64,000 bases of DNA from Theristus sp. LFF4_11 (Eukaryota; Nematoda; Chromadorea; Monhysterida; Xyalidae). Both the position numbers and the translations under genes were made by a program. This document shows, in pieces, positions 20,886 to 32,113 of this stretch (position 1 is its first letter; every line of letters starts with the position of its first letter). The DNA lies in the NCBI GenBank assembly GCA_030248135.1, contig JASANC010002231.1, forward strand, positions 61,386-125,385. The letters run 5' to 3'. The notes under the pieces were generated by a model, which was not told where the DNA came from, searched no databases, and saw only the letters and a list, made by a program, of their open reading frames with translations.

Positions 20886-23800
20886 TCACACAACGTCCTC
20901 CTGCACCATAACGGCCGTCTCATAGTTGCTGTCGCTCCCGTCCGTGTCCGTGCTGTTGCGCTCGGACGTCGCGCGACGATGCCGCCCGTCGGTGTTGTTG
21001 TTCTCGCTTTTGCGTCTGCCGCGTGTCGCCGCCGGCCACTGGTCGGTCATGGCAGTCATCTGCAGCACGGGCCCGCTCTCGGCACTGTGGCGTCGGCGTT
21101 GCCTCTTCGGACGACACTGCTCCGGAATGATCACCGCAGCTGGTGGCGGTGGGTCGCAGACGCACAGCTCGGGCAGCATCGAGTGCGTCTGCAATGCCGA
21201 ATTCGATGTCATGTGCGATTAGCTGATTGGTTGGTGGCCATGTGGTCAACAACCAATCAGCTTAATTGCACCTGATATTGAAATGGACTGCACGTGGGTG
21301 TTGTTTGGCCAGACAAAATTGGCAGAATGTCGGTTGTCGGCCGCACGACACGGACAACTCGCGTTTTGCATGCAAAATCTTGGGGTCAATTTGCTCATTT
21401 GAACTTTTGAACCGGTACAGTTTGAATTCTGGCACGAATCGTAATTCATTGCTTACAGCTCACTTATCTGACCTGGCGGTCGATGGTAATTGTCGAACCT
21501 CACACGACCTTACTACAAACTTCCCATGGTTGTCAAAGAAACGGACTGTTTTTGCTTCCCCTTTTTACCCATTTCACTCCGCACCTCCGTTGGCTCCACA
21601 GCACGTTCTCCATTCCTTTGTTTGTTCATCGCATCCTGTGTCTTGTGCTCATTCGCCAACTGCTGTCTACTGTTACTGTGCTCATCAATGGCGCTCATTT
21701 TCGGTCGATACGGTTGCTGTTGTTGTGCGGCGATCGCTGCTTGCAACTGTCGCACTGTGAACGGATGGCGTTGTTGATCGAGCAGCTGGCCGTTGTCAAT
21801 TCCAAATGCCAAATTGTCCGAGACTGATCTGGAAGAAAACATTGTTGACATGCGGCTGATTGGCTGCATCTAGCCGATATATACGGCCAATCGGCGCAGC
21901 ACCGACAAACACACTGGCAGTTGGTCATTTTTAAACACACCAAAACGCGTTTGCGCCAATGTACGAGCGACCGATTGAAAACAGTAGTTGGATTCAACAA
22001 TAATTTCTTGTCTGAACGGACGACAGGTGTTCATGGCGCAGTCACAGAATGGCAAAACAAAGACGCTGTCATGCACGCGCACGCGTCGTGTGCCAGTGTG
22101 TTTGGCTGGACGGACGACGGTGCGGTGGTGTACCGTGGTGCACATAGCCGCAAATCGAATTTCGGTCGGCCGCAAGCGCATCACGGTACACCACCGCCGT
22201 TTCACGTGCGAATAAAGTTACTTTGCCTCTTCACTTCATACCAAGTCCGCCTCTACGAACTCGCCTTTGCCGCTGACACTGCGTACAGAACAGAATGATA
22301 GCCGAGGATTGCGAGTGGCGTGGCGTGGTGTGCGAGCTTGCGTTGGTCCATTGCGTGTTTGGCGGCGTGTTCGTCAGCATCACCAGTGGTGGTACACCGC
22401 CATTGTTCAGTGTTTTGTAGTAGTTTTGCAGACGGCTGAGGAAATGACGAAAAATCGGTTTGCTTTTCACTCCATGACAAGCACAAAAACACAGTTTTCA
22501 AATGAGATTCGACATGACCAACTTGAGCACAGAAACTATACTGTTTTGTTTCCAACACTGAAACAAAAAACTGAGTTATGCCAAATTCAAATTCAGCCAA
22601 TCAGTCAGCTACAATCGAACTCTAAAATATAGGGAATCAGCTGATTTGTTGGAGATCGATCGTGATGGATGCATTATGCGCAAACCAAATTCCGCCTCAC
22701 AATGCCTGCACAGAACGCATGCATCACGTGACCACCAACCAATCAGCGGATTCCCTATAATTTAGAGTTCGACTGCAAGTGATGATAACCAAAATACAGT
22801 GTGTTGTGTGTGAACGGCGGCGACGGCACGACAGCAATTCCGCCTAACAGGCGAGCGTTCTCAGATTTTGACTCGCTTTTTCGTCGAAAAACGCTGAAAC
22901 AAAAAAAAACACAGACGAACCTGATGAATTTGCTGGTGCGTTTCGACGCCGCCGCCGACGGTTGACGCGTGACAGACGGTCGACGCCGGTGGAACAGTCG
23001 ACGGAGGCAGCGCGCCCGGTCGAGCAGCCCGTGCACGTCCTCGCGCACGACACGCGTGCAGAACACGTACAGGAACGGATTGGCGCACGAGTTGATCGGA
23101 AAGAAGATCACCAACAGCACCTTGGCGGTGGTGATGTCGATCAGTGGAATGCCGGCGGCCGCTGTGACACCTGGTGACGTGAGAATGGCGTAATTGGCAC
23201 CGGCTGGTGTGGGCGTGACGTCAGTTTGTGGTCATGTTGTCGCAAACACTGGCGAGACCGTTGCTAGTATTGTGGATTTATTCAAACGTGTCCGGACTAA
23301 CGTGACGTCATTTTATTTAAAAACGCCCGTTTGTCAAAGTACAGGCACTAAAATTTCAGTTTGGTGTGACTGATTCGACATTTACCATTTGTTTACGGGA
23401 AGAAATGGGCTAAACGGAAAATCTGGTTTGCTGTGAACGACAAGCGCATGTTTGGCGGCACATGACGTCATTTCAGTGGGACATGTTTAAAAAAATAGGC
23501 CATAGTAATTTTACTGCTAGAGTTGCTGCAGTACTGCATGTGTTGTATTTGGACGCGATTGCGATTGTTGTGGAACTACTGTATCTACAGTACACGGTCT
23601 CGACACGATCTCACTGCACAGCACAGACGTCGCTGATCGTCAGGAAGAATTATATTGGAAATTGAAAGATTGTGAGTAAAAACCGGAAGTTGCTGCAGTA
23701 ATCGTTCTTGATAATCAGGGATCGTGTCGACACCAAGAATACGGTAGATACCGTACTCGGTGGTCTGCAGGTTTCACTGTAATACACAACTTTCAGCCAG

Positions 23801-26800
23801 ACGCCGTGTTTTACCAAAGAAAACCGTCGGTGCCCAGCAAAGAAAATCGGTGAAGATCAGCAACAGCATTTTCTTCGCCAAGCGAATGTCCTCACGGCGA
23901 CCACTGCCAACATCAGGCTTGTTGATCAACGTGAAAATGTTGATGTAGTTGATGGTGATGCCTGGGAAAAGGGCAAAATTAAGGAATGAATGGACCAGTT
24001 AATCAGTTACCACTCTTTTTTTAGCATTTCATTTCATCAACCACTTAATCAATATCTCTCTCTAAATCAATCAATCAATCAATCAATCAACCACTCTTTC
24101 TACCAAACATTTCATCAACCACTCAATCAATCAATCAACCACACTTTCTACCAACATTTCATCAACCACTCAATCAATCAATCAATCTCTCTCTCTCTCT
24201 CTCAATCAAGCAACTTTCAAGACTGACCGAGAAACCCGGCGAAAATGGTCGCCAGTCCGGCGTACAGGTAGAAGGCGTCTAGCAACGAGCTCAAACGCAG
24301 CGGCAGACAAATAGCCGTCTCCGAGTAGCTGTTCATGCCGAACAGTGGCGCCGCGGCGAACAACAACGAAATCATCCACGAGACGAACGTCAGCGAAACG
24401 GCGGCACACAGCGACAGACGCCGGCCGTAGAAGATGTACCTGCAACGTACTCGAAATTGTGGGCAACCCGCTGATTGGCTGGTGATCACGAGAAACACCG
24501 CACTCCGCTGTACCCGCCTCTGGAGTGTAGATCGTAAATTTCACTTTTATTTCCCACTCACTTCGTATTGTACCATATCTCGAAGCTGATCATGAACATT
24601 GAACAGATGCTCAGTTGACTGCCAAACACCGCCAATGTGCCCGCCAGTTTGCAGCCGCCGCCGTGTTGCCAGTCCACTGCGTGGTTGTAGTAGCAGCCGA
24701 TCGTGCGCACATCCTGCACGGCCAACATCAGCAGGTACACCGCTGCAACAACAGCGACTCTCTGAATCATACCGCGCGCGACGGTGTGGGGCACCGCGCG
24801 GTGTGCGTGCCGGAACTGGCTTGAGGCACGTTTGCACCGTGTGACGACAAATGATCCAAGGTTCCCCACTGCCATTGGTCTCTTTGTACATGAAGTGCTA
24901 GACAGACAGTAACACTGAACCGTTGGCATGCATGCAGATGCTTGTCGTTTCCAGCACAGGTCGCAGACGAACACACTGGCATGAGCACACGCTGTCACCG
25001 TTGCGCGCGCGTGCGTGCCTGTGTGTTTGTTTGTGTCCGAACACACTGGCATGAGCACACGCTGTCACCGTTGCGCGCGCGTGCATGCCTGTGTGTTTGT
25101 TTGTGTCCGAACACACTGGCATGAGCACACGCTGTCACCGTTGCGCGCGCGTGTGTGCCTGTGTGTTTGTTTGTGTCTTCGACTGGGCGTGACGAGTGGA
25201 AACGAAATGCAACTGCACGGCATCATGGAACTTTATGAGATTTTCGACGAAAATAAAAAAACCAACGCAACAAACGGCGCGAACCAATGCAGAGGTCGGC
25301 GAACGCGACGTTGAACATGAAGAAATAGTGGACACGCAGACGACGATGACTGAAGAGGCACAGGATCAGCAGGACGGCGGCGTTGCCGGCGACCGCGCAC
25401 AGCGCCACCAGCCAGACGAGCGCGCGCAGCCACCAGAAGCCCATGACGTCCTCGCACGGATTCAGCGCGTTCGGCAGCGGACTGCACTGCAGACGACGCA
25501 GCGGCAGCAGCGCGCGCAGTTCTGCGGAATAAAAAACAAAACAAAAAACTAGTTGTTTTTTTTGTTTTTACTGAGTCGCTTTTGGTACGAGGTTTATTTG
25601 TGTTCGCTGCTTTTGAAAAAGCTCTTTGCGAAACCTCGAGTGGAATCCGAACCGGCGTCTCGGTACACCAGGGATACTTTGGTGTTCTGTTCTTTTTTGT
25701 GCAATCGACCTCTCTGTTTTCTGAGGACTCGTTGTCTCAGAGATCCACAATAAATGGTTGGACAATGAATCAGCACAGTAATTTGGCGTAGAATAGTCAA
25801 TAATAGATTCGTTTTTAGTTTCGAACTGGAAATACAGTACAGTCGTTAAACCGACCAGCACAAGTGGCGGCGCGTGCCGTCTGATTGATCTGGTGGTGCA
25901 GCACCGGCTGCGCGTAAACGTCACTCGTCTCGGCATCGTCGCCAACCACACTGGCAGCGTCGCCAACCACACTGGCAGCGTCGGTCGACTGCGCAGTGTC
26001 TATTGGGTGCGACCACGCCCAGCGGCTGTCCGCGTGCAACGTCTGACAACATTTTCGCAACATTGTCGCAACATTTTCAATATTAAAAGTTCGAAACGAA
26101 CACTGCAAAAAATTCGACGTTTTCAATCTGATTGGCGTTGAAACAATATTGAAGAATAAAGAGCCGGTTTCTTTTCACTGCTTGCAAAGCGACCATAACA
26201 AAGAAGTTCACAAAAAACTTCAGCTGATTGGTTGCTTAGCTGACTGTGACACAATTTCACTTCAGTTCGACTCCGGTTTAAGATGGAAAAAACAATAAAT
26301 AAAAAACACGAAATACCAGTACTGTAACTGTTACCTTAGCTGACCGTCGATGTCGCTGCACCGCTGGGTTGGTGCTCTGCGTTGTGTCTTCTGCATCGAC
26401 GCAAGACATTTCCTCCGCCAATATGATGTCGGACAATTCCTTCTGAAAGAAAACATAGTTTTTAGTTACATAAAAAACAACCGATTGGCAAAAAAGAATA
26501 GTTCCAAAAATACCTTAGGTTGCGCTACCACTGATGTAAAAAATGGGAACTTTTTTTGCTAAAGTGTGTGGACCGATCTGACCCATGCCCATCCATCCAA
26601 AACACACGGTTTCAGTACCCTTCGGATTTCCGAAATCGCTCTGGGCAAGAAATATTGCGGCGTCAAATAAAAAAATGAATGAAAAAACCGGTCACCGAAA
26701 GCAGACAGCAATGATACGGATACGTGAGCGAGGCGACGTGCAAGTCCGGAAACGCGGACAGCGGCGGCAGCCGGGTGAGTCCGGGCATCGCTTTGATCGT

Positions 26801-29675
26801 CAGACTCTGCAGCGTCGCGAGACCATCGCTCGGTAGTCGCTCGATCGTCGCATGAGCGATCACCCTGAGTTTCGTATAGTCTCGGTGTCCTAGTCTGAAG
26901 GCCGATGCGCGTTCGTTTTTCTGTACTCCAATGTTGGAAAGTGGACTTGGCAAACGCACTGGCAAATACATACCAACAGACACACAGACACCGGCACAAC
27001 AGGAGACATGATTGAATGTTGAAAAGTGGACTTGGCAAACACACTGGCACACACATCCCAACACAGACACCGGAACAACATGAGACCATGTTTGCCCCAC
27101 CCAACGAACTCCTGTGAATATTGGTTAGAGGAGGCAAGCGCACATGGTTTCGGGCAACAATTTTTGTGTCTCAAGACAACAACGTTTTATCTGAAATGGT
27201 TCAAACTTTTTCGACTCACAATTCATGCAATGTTTTGATGCCCGAGAACGCGTGCTCGTCAATGTGCGTGAGTGACTCGTGACCGAACGTTCTGAAAAGT
27301 CATGTAATGTAGATGTCTGAAAAGTTGACAAAAATGTAATTGTTGTTGAGTTTTCGCACACAGACACGTTCCGCTTAAATAAGTGAAAATCAGGCGCCTG
27401 AAAATTGCGACATGAACATGAAAAAAATCCGGCAACAAATCAAACTATGGTCCCGCACAGAATGTGAATGTGAGCGCCAGTGAATGCGTTCGCTTCGATC
27501 GTGTGCAAATGCGGGTTGCTGTCCAGTTTCAGTACGAGCGCCTGCTGATTCGCGAACCAGCCCTGTCTGATCGCTTGCACTCGGGTGTTTCGACGCATGT
27601 CGCTGCAGAAAAAACACACGTTTAAAGGTTTTCGATTCATCGCTGGACAAATCGTTACTCCACATCGTTTGCAAACGTTATTCCGAGTCAGTGGTTGAGC
27701 GGCCAGTGACACACGGAGCCTCAGCAAAAATGTTGGAGAAATGGTGGAATCACCAATCACACCAATCTCAGCGGCAACAAAAACGCAACTGTGAATCATT
27801 TTCATTCGAGGCTCACCCAAACATACATTCGGAGCGCCATCATACCGTTTTTGTCTCTCATTAAGTGTCCACCCGCCGAGTGTCTCTCTTCATCCCCACA
27901 GCGCTACAGACCCAAAGAGCGTCAAAAATTTCGCACAGGCGCAGCAGAATAAACACTGCACGCGTTTTTTTTTCTATAGAAAACCAAAAAAAACCTCCTC
28001 GCACATTTGTGGCGCCAAGAAATCCGGCCGTTGCTCGAATTGTGTGCGCTCGATCATTCGCAGCGTCGGCAGCTCGACGGCGTCGTTGTCGGTGAACACC
28101 ACGTCCAGCAGGCGTTCGCTGGCGGCGAGCTCGAGCGTCACGTGGCCGTACACCTTGCAGTGCGTGATTTCGCTGAAACCGTAGAAATGCAAATGAACCT
28201 TGTGTTCTGCCACACGTGTTGCCTGTTTTCTTTTGCGAGATTAGTATTCTGTTTTTTTTCGGTCTCCGCTGATGATCGGTTCTCTGAGTGAAGACGTTTT
28301 GGGCGGCGCATTCTGCCTGGTGTCGCACTGACAAGCCACGGGACAGCCGCGCTATGCGTCTACCTGGTGAAACTGCAAACAGCGGAGTTTCATTACGGTA
28401 GCCCACAATGCAGGGCCGTCGAAAAATGGTACGGTTCACACGCACATCCGACTTTCATTACTGAACAAAAAAAGTGCCATAGTACAGTACATCGGATCTC
28501 AATCCCACTGCACTGTTGCTCCGTTGCTAATAGCTCATGTTAAAGCGACAGAGAAAAACCGAATAATCTCGAGAGGTTATCTATCTGACACAAAAACGAC
28601 GCAAAATCGGTTGATCGAATAACGTCTGTGATCATTTTTTTGTTAAAACGTACAGTCTCCGCAAATGTGGGAGATTTGCAAATAGATTCCGACTGGACTT
28701 ATCGATCGTGTCGAGACCGCTGACGTTGGTGAAGAAGCTGAAAAATGACAAAGAATGTACAAAAACGCTTCACAACTCAATGCGTTCACTTTCGGCTTTC
28801 CAGCATTGTGTTCGCTTTCCTAACAAACTGTATGCCTATACAAGATCTTTCAAAATCTTGAAAATTACATGCAAGTGATTTCCAGCAAATGTCCTAATTT
28901 GCTGGAAACTCCAATATTTTTTTAAGTCAAAGTGTTGCCTGGTCACTAACACGTATTCCAACGATGGATAGCGCGACAGTGGGATTATCGATGAGGCTGC
29001 CACTGATTCAATGTGTCTGAAATTCGATGTGAAAAAAGGCGTTGACAACGGTAAACAGGTCGAGAAAAAGGCCATTGTCAATTGATGAGACAGATGTATA
29101 GGTTTTGTCTGTGTATATCCGCGTGAAAACGGAGAATATGGTCGCATTTTTGCATTCGCACAAAACTGAACTGGGAAAAAAATCCGAAACAGAAGCTGAA
29201 AAACTGCCTACAGTTGTGCGGTGTCGCGTGGCAGCCGGTTCAAACCGCGAGTGCTGCCGATGCAACAGCACGATTGGTGAGCCTGAAACAGGAATAACGC
29301 AAAGTGTGAAATACAGGCGAACGTTTCACTGTTTTGAAGTGTCGGCTCGACTGTACTTTTCGTCCATCTGTCTCTCATCGGCGACAGGATCATATACAAA
29401 CTTCTGCGACTGTGATCCTCCTCTGCAAATTGTCCAGTTGAACCGCCTCCATGTTTATTATTGACGACAAAATTGAACCAACATTTGAAAACAAAAAATT
29501 TTTACAAGCGCGCTGCGCACACCGTTTCACAGTGGCACTGGTCGAGGGCGCCGCGCCAAGTGCAGTGGCTCTGATGGGGACCGTGCGGGAGGAGCAGTGA
29601 ATCGGACAAGTGGCAGTTGCACCACATCGTTTGCAAGATGAGAGAATATAATACTACGAATAACAATTTATCCAT
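20886..29675 (-). CDS. Type A leucine-rich repeat GPCR (glycoprotein hormone receptor-like)
   Basis: Sixteen exons, from the start: 29523-29675, 29212-29282, 28951-29016, 28005-28172, 27459-27602, 27220-27291, 26696-26894, 26335-26442, 25856-26042, 25285-25521, 24562-24742, 24228-24439, 23815-23961, 22921-23170, 21585-21828, 20886-21188. Every phase matches and the sum is 913 codons plus stop. The ectodomain has a signal peptide (MDKLLFVVLYSLILQTM), a Cys-rich LRR cap ending GLNRLPRD, LRRs in exons of multiples of about 72 nt, and ASLTYPYHCC. A hinge follows, then CSPLPNALNPCEDVMG before TM1. The seven-helix part contains AFADLCIA, YYNHAVDWQ, ETAICLPL, LIFTDFLCWAP and FPINSCANPFLYVF. This is the FSHR/TSHR/LHCGR class, which signals through Gs; C. 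elegans fshr-1 is the nematode member. The E/DRY-equivalent ERW reads FEIWYN: the arginine is isoleucine (codon ATA). The tail has Gln-rich and Arg-rich exons. The hinge exons 26335-26442 and 25856-26042 are the least certain. Confidence 0.93.
22615..22777. mobile_element. MITE, intact copy, CAATCAGCTGATTGG family
   Basis: The termini GAACTCTAAAATATAGGG and CCCTATAATTTAGAGTTC are inverted repeats, followed inward by AATCAGCTGATT and by CCAACCAATCAGCGGATT. A GCATGCATCACGTGACC block is internal. It lies in the LGR intron between the TM7 and tail exons and is the best reference for the split copy at 10573-12006. Confidence 0.8.
23579..23757. mobile_element. Small TIR element with GGTCTCGACACGATC ends
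   Basis: The left end reads GTATCTACAGTACACGG and TCTCGACACGATC. The right end reads GATCGTGTCGACACC, then GAATACGGTAGATACCGTAC, its inverted counterpart. It lies in an LGR intron. Confidence 0.65.
24040..24206. repeat. (CAAT)n / (CT)n microsatellite region
   Basis: Runs of CAAT with interspersed ATTTCATCAACCACT blocks, ending in a CT run. It is in the intron between the LGR exons 24228-24439 and 23815-23961. Confidence 0.85.
24968..25177. repeat. 70-bp minisatellite, three copies
   Basis: Three near-identical 70-bp units begin CGAACACACTGGCATGAGCA at 24968, 25038 and 25108. They end in GTGTGTTTGTTTGTGT. It lies in the intron between the TM1 and TM2-3 exons of the LGR gene. A looser ACACTGGCA-containing duplication recurs at 26930-27090. 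Confidence 0.9.
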
Positions 29676-32113
29676 CTTGCTCAAACGGGGGTTGTCCCGG
29701 CCCGGTAGCAAAACTGATGACGAATATAATATTTTGTATTTAGACGATTCTTTAATACCACACTGAAAAACTGTGATTTCCTTCCTTGGTGCAAAAATCG
29801 TCTAAACGCCTGAAAAATCGTAAAATGATTCGATCGATACATAGTATCACACAAAAAGTCATTCGCTGATGGAAATTGGCACACACGGACGACAAAATGG
29901 CGGAATTGTAAACAGGCAGCTGGTGTGGAGACGAAACAAGAGACCACGAACGTATCACACAATGCACGCGGTGTGTCAAATGAGCTGTGAATATGGTGAT
30001 AAATATTGATAAGAGAAATTCACAGTCATAAAACGTGACAGCAGATGCAAGCAAGCAATCGTTTGTCGGTCGACACAAGCAACTCGCGTCATCTGTTGAC
30101 GTTTTTGCTCTGTTCTGTTCTGCTTTATCGTTGCTGTTATCGTCGAAACAAACAGGACACAGAACGGCTGTGAAGATCTGCGTTCGGAAATCTCTTCAAA
30201 CAAAAGCATAACAACATCTCAATGTTTGCGAGAATTCAAAGTTGGTCACCGTTTTTGAACCTGCAACGCTCTCAGCTCATGAGACAAAGGATCAACCTTT
30301 TTAGCATCTGGAATTTCAACGAAATTCGATCAACCGTAAACAGTCGCTGAAAAAGCCGTTAAGGCCCATTCATGCACGCGCGTGCTGAAGCGCGTTGACG
30401 CGCGCTAACATGAACGTGCGTATGAATGTGCGTATGTTCCAAAACTGAAGGGCGCTGTTTTTTTGCTTCGTGAATGTGTAGCGAAGTGACGCGCGTCAGC
30501 GCGCTTTAACCTCCATGAATGGTGCTTTAGGCGAAATGCGTTCCGTGCATGAACATGACTACGTTTGGTTAAAAAAGTCATTTTTAGTAACACTTACAAT
30601 GAAATCCCAGATGACACACAGTTGAGCCCGCGTGCCACAGAAGTGAAAAAAACCACAAATCAAATATGTAAAATACAAGTCAGACAAGGCGAGCATATAC
30701 GGTATGTGCGACTCGCTGCACGGCGATTGGTTGCTGTTGAATTCGGCTCACTGATTGGTTCAGTCAGTTTGATGCCTCTCCGAATCAGCGTGTCAAATTC
30801 AAAATTTGAATGATGATGTATGTTGTGTGTAGTTTGTTAGTATGAGTATGACTACTGCACGTTATGACAAATGCGTGTTGAAAAATGACCAACACAAAAA
30901 GGAAATTTGCATGACTTCTGCAGAAAAAAACATCTTTTTTCTTTCTAAAATTTCGTCAGTTTTGAAAAAAAAGATTTGTTGAGCAGCCTTCCTAGTTCAG
31001 TGGTCTCTTGAGGTTAAAAGTAATGTCGTGTCGAGACCAATAACGTCAAAACCTACCGTAATCAGTGTGACAAAAGATACATGATCGAATTATAAATCAA
31101 CCTGAATGTAATTTTGTTTCATTGCCATTTCACCTTTCCACAATTATCATCCAGGGATGGATCCCCAATGCAGCGAGCTAGCTGGTCCCCAGAGATCTGG
31201 GGCTTTTCCGACAGCAAAACTCCCGCGGATGGTTTGAAAGCAACACATTGCAAACAGTCTTTGTAGATGGAACCAAATTTTCAAACTGGATTACGATTAC
31301 AGACAGGTATATAACCTCACATGATTTCAACTTAGATCATCCAAATGTGTTTGAATACACAAATAGGCGAATAGGCAATTTCACAAATATCTTCCGTGAC
31401 CCGCTAATGAGTTTTCTTTGGCTTTGATAAATGTGTTTCTCATGCAAGAATAGATTGCGGTCCGTAAACAAGTCATTAAAAACATGAAAGCTATCAAATT
31501 GTCGAATTCAAAGTTTTCAAAGTCAGTGAACCAACCAAAAATATACATTCTGTGATAAACACGTGAAAATGAATGCTGGAAATCGCATATTCACGTGAAA
31601 CACGCGTGGCTCTGCGTCAGGTTTGCTGGCGCATGTTCACGACAAAAAAAGACAAAATGCACGATCGTCAATCAAAATATTATTGCTGTTTTATTAGATT
31701 TCATTTTTCATCTCCATTCACGTTTTTTATTACCATTCAATAACACTTTTTTCGTCGCACACAACTCTAACTTCTTATTTCTCTGATTTATCTGCGAAAA
31801 TTGCAAAGTGACTGCATGGCAAACAAAAACTTCTGGTACAGAAATGTGAATCAACAATGAAGCAACACTCACAAGGACTAGAGACGAGTAATTTTTTCGC
31901 AACTGAGCGTTCCGTTCCGACATTTTTCAAAAACCTTCCGAGAGAGTTGGAAGGACACTGAACGTTGAGTAACGTCAAAACACAAACCCCCTTCCAGATC
32001 CAAGATGTTGAAAACGTTCAACCCGAGCACGGTGATTGGTTACATCATGCAGGCGCCCCGGACCAATCAGTGCAAAACTCAGCAATAATCAAGTGCATCA
32101 TCGTCAGCAATCA
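29676..32113. other. Intergenic region upstream of LGR, downstream of NDUFAF6
   Basis: Both flanking genes are on the minus strand, so this holds the LGR promoter side and the NDUFAF6 3' flank. I see no coding exon. It contains the foldback at 30361-30530 and a single GTCGTGTCGAGACC motif at about 31025 with CCTACCGTA nearby. Confidence 0.5.
30361..30530. mobile_element. Foldback / MITE with GC-rich arms
   Basis: The left end AAGGCCCATTCATGCACGCG and the inverted right end CCATGAATGGTGCTTTA bracket matching arms. The left arm carries GAAGCGCGTTGACGCGCG, the right arm CGCGTCAGCGCGCTTTAACC. It is a different family from the 394-466 and 4761-4841 hairpins, although both place TTCATG near the tip. 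Confidence 0.65.
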
